From UBA4744 sp963717135 (GTDB lineage: Bacteria; Actinomycetota; Acidimicrobiia; Spongiisociales; UBA4744), in contig CAVQVN010000009.1 of assembly GCA_963717135.1 (NCBI GenBank), positions 806,001 to 870,000 of the forward strand: 64,000 bases of DNA, in the 5' to 3' direction. The translations under genes and the position numbers were made by a program. The notes under the pieces are model-generated. The model did not search any database. It was not told the DNA's origin and saw only the letters and a program-made list of their open reading frames with translations. This document shows, piece by piece, positions 7,846-15,783 of the stretch (its first letter is position 1; each line of letters opens with the position of its first letter).

Positions 7846-9714
7846 TCAGCAATTCGGACGGATGCCGCTACGTAAGCCCGTGAGCACAACATCCGGGTTC
7901 GACTGGTCTCCGGACAGATAGCCCCGATACCCCGCAAAGACCACATACCAACCAATCGGGGGCACAACCCGACAGGTCGAGAATCCGAGTGCCTCTTCTC
8001 CATACACCTCCCGCAATTCCTGCACCGACGACCCCACCCCGACCCCATCCGGGGTCGTCAAGCGGAAACCCGTTGCTCCCTCGACCAGCCAACCAGCGAA
8101 GTGGGGTTTGCCGTCGGGAACAAAGGGGACGTCGTCGGCGGTGCGGAGGTAAACGTCGTCGCTGAATAGCACCGACAAGCCCGGCTCATCCCAGGTGAGC
8201 ACACGGAAGTAGTCGTCGCACGGATACCCGGTTGCCGCAAAACACTCCCCGCTGGTGGACCAAGGCGACTCTGCCCGATCCGACGAGGGCAGACCCAATA
8301 GGATCGTCAGGAGGTCGATCACCCCCTCGACCGGGTCACCGAAGCCCACCACTCCCAGCCCATCGGCGCGCAGTTCGATCATCCCCCGTCCGATCTCCGG
8401 GTCGATCGTCTCGGCGGTCGCTACATAGCGCGGATAGCAGGACCCGACCTCCAGTCGCAGCTCCTCACAGGTGGCAGTCGCCTCATCCTTGGTGGGATAC
8501 CCGCCGGTGAACACCGCCCAGTATCCGGGATTGAGAGTCGCCCACCCATCCGACCACAACACCCCCGTCTCCACGTCGTACTCCTCGGTCATCTCAGCGG
8601 CCACCCGCTGAGCGTCCGCATACGAGTGGGTGGCCGTGTCGAGCGAATCGAGGATCGCCACCCAGAAATCGGTCGGCTCGGTCCGAGCGGGCGGAACCGT
8701 GTACACCTCTCCGGTCACCGTGTCATGAATGGTCCGGCCCGTGTCGGTGCCGACGGTCACATAACGGCCATCGAAACCATCCAGCCAGGTTTGAGCTGGG
8801 GCTTCGCTGCGCCACCGTTCCTCGCCCGTCTCCAAATCCACCACCACTAACTCAGTCGGAATGTGCTTGCTGGCCTCCCACCACTCGTCGAGCACCCTGG
8901 TGTAGTCGCCGTCTGGAGGCTCCTCCCCAATGATCGAGGAGGTCGGCCAGTAGGCATAGGCAAGAAGCGAACCATCTGGCGAGAGTTTCGCGTCCAGCTC
9001 ACACGGCGCACACGACTCGGAGAACGGGTTGTGCTCGACCGCCACCCCCTCGCCGGACAGGTCCACGAATTGCAGCGGGCCGCTCGTGTGTCCAATCAAC
9101 GAGATTTCGAGTTCGACCGTGAGTATCCCCCCACCGTACGAGCTGATGCCCTCGCTGCTGTCGGGGCCTTGATAGAGGCATACTACAAATCGCTCCTGAC
9201 CGGTTTGCAAGTCACGAATGATGATCTCGTCGACGACGAATTCAGGGGGATCGCACCACACAGTCCCGAAATCGCTCGACCGGGCAACCACGATCGAGGG
9301 TCTACCCTCGACCAATCCGACCAGATCAACCCACACCTCGCCCCTGCCGACATCGATCCTTACCGGGCGGTCGGCACCCACCGGAAGCCACACCCAACCC
9401 GGCTCCTCTGTGACAGAACGGAACACAATCCCACCGGCCCCATCCTCGATCGCCCAGGCCACCGGTTCGATCGTCAACCTGGTCGCCACCCCGCCTACCA
9501 CCCGAGTCACCCCATCCCACCCGTATGTCAGGTAGGAAGGTGGCTCACTCGCGATCGTCGAAGTCGTGCTCGATTCGGCGGTGGTGGTCGGCATCGACGT
9601 TGCGGTAGTCACGACCGTGGTGGTGGAGGCCGTTTGGCTGGTTGTACACGAGCAGACCACCAGCAGCAAGAAGAGAAGGGGCGGGAAACGAATCCACATA
9701 CCCACGACACTCAT
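7846..9714 (-). CDS. Secreted lipoprotein with propeller-like repeats and SPOR-like segment
   Basis: 622 residues. Signal peptide with lipobox VCSC (Cys about 23), then a Thr/Ser-rich spacer to about residue 55, then a long sheet-rich domain with repeats like LSPDGSLLAYAYWP, LVVVDLETGEERWRSEAP and GRTIHDTVTGEVYTV, as in beta-propellers. Around 330-430, FWVAILDSL, YADAQRVAAEM, GVLWSDGWATLNPGYWAVFTG and YPTKDEATATCEELR look like a SPOR-type repeat, which in other proteins binds peptidoglycan. Many cysteines occur in the outer part. The ATG at 9714 is chosen because it forms an ATGA overlap with the stop of the upstream gene, implying translational coupling. Function unknown. Confidence 0.7.
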   Translation of the reverse strand: MSVVGMWIRFPPLLFLLLVVCSCTTSQTASTTTVVTTATSMPTTTAESSTTSTIASEPPSYLTYGWDGVTRVVGGVATRLTIEPVAWAIEDGAGGIVFRSVTEEPGWVWLPVGADRPVRIDVGRGEVWVDLVGLVEGRPSIVVARSSDFGTVWCDPPEFVVDEIIIRDLQTGQERFVVCLYQGPDSSEGISSYGGGILTVELEISLIGHTSGPLQFVDLSGEGVAVEHNPFSESCAPCELDAKLSPDGSLLAYAYWPTSSIIGEEPPDGDYTRVLDEWWEASKHIPTELVVVDLETGEERWRSEAPAQTWLDGFDGRYVTVGTDTGRTIHDTVTGEVYTVPPARTEPTDFWVAILDSLDTATHSYADAQRVAAEMTEEYDVETGVLWSDGWATLNPGYWAVFTGGYPTKDEATATCEELRLEVGSCYPRYVATAETIDPEIGRGMIELRADGLGVVGFGDPVEGVIDLLTILLGLPSSDRAESPWSTSGECFAATGYPCDDYFRVLTWDEPGLSVLFSDDVYLRTADDVPFVPDGKPHFAGWLVEGATGFRLTTPDGVGVGSSVQELREVYGEEALGFSTCRVVPPIGWYVVFAGYRGYLSGDQSNPDVVLTGLRSGIRPNC

Positions 9715-11867
9715 CCTCCGGTCTCCCATAGGCTCACCGTCGCTCCTGGGTAGCCGACGGTGATCACGTCCTCGTTCGGGGTTACCAACACCACCTCGTC
9801 TTCCGAACCGACTCCACTCATCACGATGAACGATCCGTCGTCGTCGATGAAGTGCACTCGCTCACCCGGTTCGGAGACCGGCAGGCTGGCCCGCCCTAGC
9901 ATCCGACGCATCGTCTCCTGCCCGGTCTCGGGATCGACCGTCGCCACCTCGATAGGCCAAACGGTGACGTTGCCTCCGGTGTCCCAGTGGCGTCCACCCT
10001 GCACCCACGACACCCTTGATCCGTCCGAGGCGGCTGTCGCCGTCGCCCATCCATAACAGCCAAACGACACCGAGCATGAAGCCCCCGGCCCGTACAGCAG
10101 GTGGTCGTACGCCAGTGTCGGTAACCAGTCGTACCCGACTTCCTCACGGAGAGCAGCGAAGGGAATGAAACCGACCGTCGTGCCCGACGACTCACCGTAT
10201 TCATCGAAGGTGACCGCCACCAGGTCACCGCCGACCCGCATCTGCGTCCACGAACTCTCATAATCGCCCACCAGCCCCAGCACCTCGGTCTCACCACTCA
10301 CCAGGTCGAACAGGCCCAGCCATTCCAGAACGACATCGAACACCGGCTCCGCCTGTGCACCCCCGATGTACATGCGGTAGAGCACCTTCGGACCGCTATC
10401 GACCATAACCACATCAACGAGTGTCAGTTCGGCATCGGGATGAGTAATGATCATCTGCGGAGGTTGACCTGGACCGGTGATACGCCAGATCGGATCCGGT
10501 CCCCCCTCCTCCCACTCGAACACGTTCCGACCGAGGGACTCGTCCCAACGCCCACCGGTGATTTCGTGCCGACCACCCTGATACACCACCCCACCGGACA
10601 GATCCGGCACGGCGACGGATGCAACCGCCCCTTCCAGAAAGTGCATGACCTCCGCACCCTCATCCACCACCCGAATCCCATCAGAGTCCGCTACCAGCAG
10701 GGGAGGAAACCCCGCCATAGGTACCGTCGTCGGAAGCATCACCGGTACGTCGATGTCGATCGGAGCCGTGACGAAACCGGCGATACCCTCAACGGGCACC
10801 TCAAACTCCGCTCCGTTGCCATCGACAGCAACCAGCACACCGGGACCATCCGCCAACATGATCACGGCGTAGTCGTCACGCAGATCGAAGCCCACCACGT
10901 CCCCCGCTGTTGGAACCTCCGTGATCGGTTCACCCGATGTGGTGTCGACCAGCACCAGCTTCGATCCCAGCGAGTAGCCCAGCATCGAACCCATCGGGGA
11001 TAACCGGCACGCCTCGGGGCAATCTGGGTGGTCGGTGGATGGCTCACACCCTTGCGGGGCGCCTGGTACTTTGACCGTGGGCGCCGACCGTCCCCGCTCG
11101 AGGCGTTCGATCGGTGGACCGGCGGAGACCGGATCGAAGAACACACACCCACTGCTCACCTGGTCGTAGGTCATGACCGACACCAACCCCCCACCCGTCG
11201 ACACCTCCCCGACGCCGCTCTCAAACCCCCACCAATCCAGTTCACCCACAGTCCGTTGGTCCACGTCAAAGATCCGCAGACGATCGATCAGATCCTCCAC
11301 AATCCCCGGATACCCAACGGACTCGTCCTCGCACTCTCGTAAGTTGTTCTCATGCACGCAATCAACCCACGCCCAATACTCAGCCGGTGTCTCCGACCGC
11401 ACATACACAACCTGAAGGTGCCCGGCAGCGTGCTCGAAAGCGTCGTAGAGGGTCAGGTCATGCCCCTCCCCAGGAGTCGGCACGACCAGCGCCTGCGCTT
11501 CGCTCGCACCCTGCGGCACCCACCACACCTCGGTCGATCCCGGTCCCTCCGGCCCGGAACGGCCCCGCTCCACCTGAGACAACAACCCACCCCGAGTGTC
11601 GTCCACCGCATAGGCGACCCTCCCCTTCACCAACTGGGTGATCTCCCCGGCAGAGTCGACATAGAACACCCCATCGTCGTTGGTGACCAGCAACTCCGGC
11701 CACTCCTGCACAGCAGCGGTGCTCGTCGAGGAGATGGTGGTCGAGGACGTGGACGACCTGGTGGTTGTGGAGGTCGGAGCCGTGGTTGTGGTCGTCGTCG
11801 TCGAGACAGCACCCTCAGTACAAGCCCACAGCAGGCTCACAGCTACCAGGAGAGCGACACGGCGCAT
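9711..11867 (-). CDS. Secreted lipoprotein, propeller-like, function unknown
   Basis: 718 residues. Signal peptide with lipobox LLWAC (Cys16), then a long Thr/Ser-only spacer (about 21-50), then a large sheet-rich domain. Motifs such as LLVTNDDGVFYVDSAGEITQLV, CRLSPMGSMLGYSLGSKLVLVDTTSGEP and LLVADSDGIRVVDEGAEVMHFL recur and suggest one or two beta-propellers. The ATG at 11867 has a GGAGG site 7 bases upstream, so the longer frame to 11924 is not used. It is the first gene of a two-gene operon with the lipoprotein at 7846-9714. Both are cargo of the tRNA-Ala element. An exported binding or signalling protein is plausible. Confidence 0.7.
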   Translation of the reverse strand: MRRVALLVAVSLLWACTEGAVSTTTTTTTAPTSTTTRSSTSSTTISSTSTAAVQEWPELLVTNDDGVFYVDSAGEITQLVKGRVAYAVDDTRGGLLSQVERGRSGPEGPGSTEVWWVPQGASEAQALVVPTPGEGHDLTLYDAFEHAAGHLQVVYVRSETPAEYWAWVDCVHENNLRECEDESVGYPGIVEDLIDRLRIFDVDQRTVGELDWWGFESGVGEVSTGGGLVSVMTYDQVSSGCVFFDPVSAGPPIERLERGRSAPTVKVPGAPQGCEPSTDHPDCPEACRLSPMGSMLGYSLGSKLVLVDTTSGEPITEVPTAGDVVGFDLRDDYAVIMLADGPGVLVAVDGNGAEFEVPVEGIAGFVTAPIDIDVPVMLPTTVPMAGFPPLLVADSDGIRVVDEGAEVMHFLEGAVASVAVPDLSGGVVYQGGRHEITGGRWDESLGRNVFEWEEGGPDPIWRITGPGQPPQMIITHPDAELTLVDVVMVDSGPKVLYRMYIGGAQAEPVFDVVLEWLGLFDLVSGETEVLGLVGDYESSWTQMRVGGDLVAVTFDEYGESSGTTVGFIPFAALREEVGYDWLPTLAYDHLLYGPGASCSVSFGCYGWATATAASDGSRVSWVQGGRHWDTGGNVTVWPIEVATVDPETGQETMRRMLGRASLPVSEPGERVHFIDDDGSFIVMSGVGSEDEVVLVTPNEDVITVGYPGATVSLWETGG

Positions 11868-12030
11868 CGACACCTCCAGGATCATTGTCTCTCTCAGGTC
11901 GCCGCTCGCATAGGGCAGAAGCACAGATCCTGACAGTCACCCAGCGACCCTCTCGCAGCCTCGCCCCATCGCCGCACCCGCCGGACCGCTCCGACGCAAT
12001 CACTTCCGCCGCCGAGTATGGATTTCGGCG

Positions 12031-12240
12031 GTGACGCAATCAGTCGGTCAACCATTCCGTTTCCACGACCTCAGACATAGCCACGCTGCCGTACTCATCG
12101 CAACCGGTCAGCACCCGAAAGTCATCCAAGAGCGCCTGGGGCATGCTTCGATCACGACAACGCTCGATGTCTATGGTCACCTATTCGATGGCATCGACCG
12201 TGCTGCTGCCGACGCTATCGACGAAGCATTGACGGCGTAG
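12031..12240 (+). pseudogene. Tyrosine recombinase (integrase) C-terminal fragment
   Basis: 69 residues hold the last part of a phage-type integrase. Catalytic residues visible are HxxR (His12, Arg15 in HDLRHSHA), His38 in LGHASI and Tyr48 in TLDVYGHLF. The N-terminal arm-binding and core domains and the first catalytic Arg are absent, and no frame upstream restores them. It ends 94 bases from the tRNA-Ala gene. The enzyme cannot be active alone, so the element is probably fixed unless helped by another integrase. Confidence 0.85.
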
Positions 12241-12242
12241 CT

Positions 12243-12264
12243 TGTGGGGTTGGCGTGGGGTTGG
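12243..12264. repeat. G-rich repeat near right end of element
   Basis: TGTGGGGTTGGCGTGGGGTTGG matches 7532-7553 in 21 of 22 positions. Each copy lies inside the element near an end, a layout expected of recombinase arm-type sites; that role is inferred. Confidence 0.45.
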
Positions 12265-12332
12265 CCCCGGTTCCCTACCTTCACGGCGGGACCAAAGCGG
12301 CTGAAACACCTGTAAACACCGGGTCTTCTTGG

Positions 12333-12378
12333 GTGGAGGTGAGGGGATTTGAACCCCTGGCTTCTTCCGTGCGAGGGA
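12333..12378. repeat. Right attachment repeat within tRNA-Ala
   Basis: 46 bases identical to 7380-7425. This copy is part of the complete tRNA gene, so the tRNA has been kept functional by the incoming element, as is usual for tRNA-targeted integration. Confidence 0.85.
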
Positions 12379-12407
12379 AGCGCTCTGCCGGGCTGAGCTA
12401 CACCCCC
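12334..12407 (-). tRNA. tRNA-Ala(CGC)
   Basis: 74 nt read on the minus strand. The acceptor strands GGGGGTG and CACCTCC pair with one G-T; the discriminator is A. The D-arm contains TAGCTCAGCCCGGCAGAGC. The anticodon arm is CTTCC-CTCGCAC-GGAAG, giving anticodon CGC. The T-arm is CAGGGGTTCAAATCCCCTC. CCA is not encoded. It lies just downstream of the translin-like gene and is the target of the integrative element. Confidence 0.92.
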
Positions 12408-12423
12408 AAGGGCGGCGGGAAGT

Positions 12424-13068
12424 TTAACTGGTTGGAGAGGTATCGCCGAGCCGCTCGGCCAAGTCGCGGCGCAATCGCTCCTGGACGATGGTGGCGGTGA
12501 GATCCGCCCGGCTTCGTTCGATGAGGGCCCGGGCGACGTCGGTGGTTCTGCGCAACCCGCCGGTCATGCCGTCGGGGTAGTCAAGACCAGCGAGCAGACC
12601 GTGCACCGTCTCCATGGCCTCGAGAGTCGCCTCGGCCTCGTCGAGCTGCTCGGCGCGCAGCAGGTCGAGCATTCGCCTCCGTAACTCACCGACCGCTTCA
12701 CCGAGCCCGTTGAGATACGGAGCGGTCGCAACTCCCAGCTCACCCGGCAGAGGGATCCTGTGCCCAAAGGCCAGTGCGTAGGTGCACCGCGCCTCGGCGT
12801 ACTCCTTGGCAGCGTCGTCGACAAACCCCGCAAACCGGATATCGCCGTGATCGGCCAACTGCTCTGCCGCCTCGCCTACCAGGGCTGCCGCTTCATCCAT
12901 GAGACGCTCGGCTTCTGAGATTTCACCGCGGTGCAAAGCCCGGATGGCATTGGCAGAAGAGCGAATGACTTTCCGGCTCAGGGCCAATGCCCGCTCGCGA
13001 GCCGCAAACTTGTCATCGAATTCGGCGCGGACGGCTTCTTCGAGCTGATCGAGATCAGGCTGATCCAC
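12424..13068 (-). CDS. Translin-like helical protein
   Basis: 214 residues, almost entirely helical. The order ALALSRKVIRSSANAIRALHRGE, then AERLMDEAAALV, then AKEYAEARCTYALAFGHRIP and MLDLLRAEQLDEAEATLEAME, resembles the bacterial/archaeal translin (TRAX) family, which forms oligomeric RNA- or DNA-binding shells in better-known members. A GTG at 13068 with an AGGAGG-type site (sharing the TAG stop of the upstream gene) is preferred to a TTG at 13095. It is the last protein gene of the plsY-galU-moeA-moaC-mog run, directly before tRNA-Ala. Function in bacteria is not established. Confidence 0.7.
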   Translation of the reverse strand: MDQPDLDQLEEAVRAEFDDKFAARERALALSRKVIRSSANAIRALHRGEISEAERLMDEAAALVGEAAEQLADHGDIRFAGFVDDAAKEYAEARCTYALAFGHRIPLPGELGVATAPYLNGLGEAVGELRRRMLDLLRAEQLDEAEATLEAMETVHGLLAGLDYPDGMTGGLRRTTDVARALIERSRADLTATIVQERLRRDLAERLGDTSPTS

Positions 13069-13078
13069 GAGTCGCCTC

Positions 13079-13522
13079 CTAGTTCGAGGAGACAATCTTC
13101 AGGTGGCGCTCCTCCGTGGTTTCTTCGATCGTCCGCAAGTCGATCACCGTCGGATCGACGATCCGCCGCTGTTTGATCTGCAGGAGCATGGCAATGTACC
13201 AAGCCCCGATCGCATCGATAGCGATATGTGCGATAAGGAGCATGGACGAGCCCTGCCAGATCGCCACCCCCAGGGTGGTGGCGGCTGTGAGAGCGAGACC
13301 GGCCAGGATCCTTCGCCGGCGTGCCAACACGCGCCGACGAGCGAGGTCGGCGTTCTCAACGTTGTGACCGTGGACCGATGCCAGCCGGGCGGTTAGTTGA
13401 TTGAACTCATTAGTTGAATGAAGTGGTGCGTTCCGCCGCAATACAAAAACCGACGGCAGAAGGTAGGCCGCCCATGCCCCAGCTATGACCAGGGTAATGA
13501 GTATGGCAAGAGGATTATCCAA
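13079..13522 (-). CDS. GlpR/SepX-like membrane protein
   Basis: 147 residues with one N-terminal membrane helix (about 5-28), a cytoplasmic basic linker (about 29-72) and two close C-terminal helices (about 73-115), then a charged tail. This topology, and the position beside a moeA/glp gene and galU, match the actinobacterial GlpR (SepX) family. In corynebacteria GlpR is the membrane receptor of the gephyrin-like protein Glp and both act in cell division. Sequence similarity is modest by eye, so the call rests on topology and context. It starts at a TTG at 13522 behind a GCGGAGA site. It is co-directional with the genes on both sides. Confidence 0.6.
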   Translation of the reverse strand: MDNPLAILITLVIAGAWAAYLLPSVFVLRRNAPLHSTNEFNQLTARLASVHGHNVENADLARRRVLARRRRILAGLALTAATTLGVAIWQGSSMLLIAHIAIDAIGAWYIAMLLQIKQRRIVDPTVIDLRTIEETTEERHLKIVSSN

Positions 13523-13581
13523 CGCTGTCTCCGCCCTTGTACGCCGAGCGAAGATTAGGTCTTTCCCAACTCAACAACAAG

Positions 13582-14082
13582 TCACCCTGAGGCATTGGTC
13601 GGCGCCGATCCGTGGTCGGAAGACTCAGCCGAGAGCAACTCCACAGCATGAACCAGCGCCGGGCCGATCACCGCCAGAGACTCTTCGACGCCGGCCACCG
13701 AACCGGGGAGATTGACAACGAGCGTCGAACCAGCGATACCGGACACTGCCCGAGAAAGCATGCCGTGCGGATTGATACCGAAGGTCGACGATCGCATGGC
13801 TTCAACCAGTCCGGGGGCCGCTTTGTCAATCACTCGACCGGTCGCTTCCGGCGTGAGGTCACGCGGGCCAAAGCCCGTGCCGCCGGTGGTAATGACCAGG
13901 ACCACGCCGCGATCGATCCACCGTCGGAGACCGGCCGCCACCGTCTCGACGCCGTCCGGCACCAAATCGAGTTCGGTCGAAAAACCAAGCTCCTCGAGGA
14001 TCCGGACCGCGGCGGGACCAGACCGATCCTCGGCCTCTCCGCGACTGACTCGATCACTCACCGTTATGACGGCGGCCTTCAT
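13582..14082 (-). CDS. mog: Molybdopterin adenylyltransferase (Mog/MoaB family)
   Basis: 166 residues. Enzymes of this family adenylylate molybdopterin before metal insertion. The MPT-binding fold is clear: AAVITVSDRVSRGEAEDRSG at the N-terminus, VLVITTGGTGFGPRDLTPEAT (about 64-84), SRAVSGIAGSTLVVNLPGS (about 112-130) and a C-terminal helix. The ATG at 14082 overlaps the end of moaC (stop at 14079) by 4 bases, implying coupling. It lies between moaC and the GlpR-like gene in the same operon. Confidence 0.88.
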   Translation of the reverse strand: MKAAVITVSDRVSRGEAEDRSGPAAVRILEELGFSTELDLVPDGVETVAAGLRRWIDRGVVLVITTGGTGFGPRDLTPEATGRVIDKAAPGLVEAMRSSTFGINPHGMLSRAVSGIAGSTLVVNLPGSVAGVEESLAVIGPALVHAVELLSAESSDHGSAPTNASG

Positions 14083-14552
14083 CGAGCCCACTCCCCCGAC
14101 CGGCCCCCCGACTTGGACAGCAGCCGGACCTCGTCGACATAGGCTCCACGATCCACCCCCTTGATCATGTCGTACACGGAGAGAGCGGCCACCGAGACGG
14201 CGGTCATCGCTTCCATTTCCACCCCCGTGCGGTCACGGGTGGTAACCGTCGCCCGAAGGGAGGCACCGGAGTCGGAGGGAGCTATGTCGATGGACACGGA
14301 AGTCAGGGCGATCGGATGACACAACGGGATCAGATCGGAGGTGCGTTTGGCCGCCATGATCCCCGCTATCCGGGCAGTGGCCAGTGCGTCACCTTTGGGA
14401 AGACCGCCGGCGAACAAGAGATCCCGGGTTGTCGGTTTCATCACGACGGTTGCCGCGGCGAGTGCTTGCCTCCCGGTAACGTCCTTACTGCTCACATCCA
14501 CCATGTGGACGTGGCCCTGCTCGTCGAGGTGAGAGAACTCTTCTTCAATCAT
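14079..14552 (-). CDS. moaC: Cyclic pyranopterin monophosphate synthase MoaC
   Basis: 157 residues. MoaC converts the MoaA product into cyclic pyranopterin monophosphate, the first committed molybdopterin intermediate. Signatures are HMVDVSSKDVTGRQALA, KGDALATARIAGIMAAKRTS, IPLCHPIALTSVSID, GVEMEAMTAVSVAALSVYDM and KGVDRGA, the last holding the catalytic Asp and Lys. The ATG at 14552 gives a normal-length protein and overlaps moeA by 8 bases; the longer upstream frame is moeA shadow. moaA is not in this window. Confidence 0.93.
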   Translation of the reverse strand: MIEEEFSHLDEQGHVHMVDVSSKDVTGRQALAAATVVMKPTTRDLLFAGGLPKGDALATARIAGIMAAKRTSDLIPLCHPIALTSVSIDIAPSDSGASLRATVTTRDRTGVEMEAMTAVSVAALSVYDMIKGVDRGAYVDEVRLLSKSGGRSGEWAR

Positions 14553-15783
14553 CCAGCGCCTCTTCTTTCGTTCTCGTCTCCGGCCAAGTGAACATCTCGA
14601 GTGCCACCTCATCGTCCTGTTCGACGGCACCCGTACCGGTCGGGATGACCGCGAACGCATTGCCGTACGCCATCGCCGACAGCATGTTCGACAGTTGACC
14701 ACCACTCAAGCCGGCCACCCAATCACCGGCCTCGTCGAGCGCCGCCTTGACCCGGAGAAAGACGACTTTCTCGGGATTGGTCGAAACCGACCCGGTCATC
14801 CTCCCTTGAATCCGCGGACGGAAGACTCTCGTCGCACCCATCATGTGGAGAAGGGCGGGACGGGCGAACTGCTCAAACGACACCATCACACTGACCGGGT
14901 TGCCGGGAAGACCGAAGAACGGGGTTTCATCGAGCAGGCCAAAGGCAAACGGCTTGCCGGGCTGCATGGCCACTTGCCAGAAGTTGATCTGGCCCAAATC
15001 GCCCAAGATGGTCTTCACCAGGTCGTATTCACCCATCGAGACCCCACCCGACGTGATGATCGCATCGGCATCGGCCGCGGCTGCCTCCAGCGTGGAGCGC
15101 AGCAGGTCGGCGTCGTCGCGCACAATGCCGAGATCAACCACTTCGGCGCCCAGTTCGAGCAGCAGGCTGTTGAGCACCATCCGATTGCTATCCCGGATCT
15201 GACCGGGCTCAAGAGCTCCAACGTCCGGGGGCATGACCTCATCGCCCGTTGACAAGATCGCAACGCGCGGGCGTCGACGGACCAACGGATCCGCCACCCC
15301 CAGGGAGGCGAGCACTCCCAGGTGAGCGGCTCCCAGGCGAACGCCTGCCTCGAAGACCCGGGCTCCTTTTCGAACATCACCACCGACCGCACGCAGGTTG
15401 GTTCCCGCCGGGACCGAGACGCGTATCGAAACCGTCCGACCGGCCGGCTCGGCGTACTCGACTTGCACAACTGCATCCGCTCCATCGGGGATGGGGGCTC
15501 CCGTCATGATCTTCACCGCGGTGCCCGGCTGCACTGTGGCAGTTGCCACATGTCCGGCCGGCAAATCTTCGACGATCGTCAGGGTCGCCGGAACTTCTTT
15601 CACATCTTCGGCGCGGACCGCATACCCGTCCATTGCCGAGTTGGCAAAGGGCGGAACGTTGTGAAGCGCCGCCACCGGTTCGGCCAGAACCAACCCCGTG
15701 GCATTGAGAAGAGGCACGGTCACCACCGGCAACGCCGGCACCGTGGCCAGGACTTCCCGTTGGGCTTCACGCAGTGGCTTCAA
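14545..15783 (-). CDS. moeA: Molybdopterin molybdotransferase MoeA / gephyrin-like Glp
   Basis: 412 residues of usual length. MoeA inserts molybdate into adenylylated molybdopterin. Conserved elements in order: NVPPFANSAMDGYAV, KIMTGAPIPDGADAVV, VAILSTGDEV, GQIRDSNRMVL, IITSGGVSMGEYDLVK, MQPGKPFAFG and FFGLPGNPVSVMVSF, then a C-terminal beta domain. All residues I know as catalytic in MoeA appear present. In Actinomycetota a MoeA paralog (Glp) is encoded near galU and a membrane receptor and has a cell-division role; this copy lies directly after galU, with a GlpR-like gene three genes on. It may serve both roles. ATGA overlap with galU. Confidence 0.92.
   Translation of the reverse strand: MKPLREAQREVLATVPALPVVTVPLLNATGLVLAEPVAALHNVPPFANSAMDGYAVRAEDVKEVPATLTIVEDLPAGHVATATVQPGTAVKIMTGAPIPDGADAVVQVEYAEPAGRTVSIRVSVPAGTNLRAVGGDVRKGARVFEAGVRLGAAHLGVLASLGVADPLVRRRPRVAILSTGDEVMPPDVGALEPGQIRDSNRMVLNSLLLELGAEVVDLGIVRDDADLLRSTLEAAAADADAIITSGGVSMGEYDLVKTILGDLGQINFWQVAMQPGKPFAFGLLDETPFFGLPGNPVSVMVSFEQFARPALLHMMGATRVFRPRIQGRMTGSVSTNPEKVVFLRVKAALDEAGDWVAGLSGGQLSNMLSAMAYGNAFAVIPTGTGAVEQDDEVALEMFTWPETRTKEEALDD

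Larger units (their letters stand above)
7380..12378. mobile_element. Integrative element in tRNA-Ala(CGC), degenerate
   Basis: A 46-bp direct repeat (7380-7425 and 12333-12378) bounds about 5 kb. The right copy is the 3' part of an intact tRNA-Ala gene; the left copy is an isolated tRNA fragment. A tyrosine-recombinase C-terminus lies 94 bases inside the right repeat, the normal position of an integrase in tRNA-targeted islands. The cargo is two large lipoprotein genes. No relaxase, capsid or replication gene is present, so the element is either reduced to cargo or a small satellite-type island. The boundaries are seen directly; the mechanism is inferred. Confidence 0.8.

Noticed and set aside
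7674..7883. 69-codon ORF starting LTLTPEQRRLLTALARG
   Set aside because: The first 28 residues look protein-like, but no ribosome site, no recognised family, and the rest is Arg-rich filler. It may be a gene remnant of the island.
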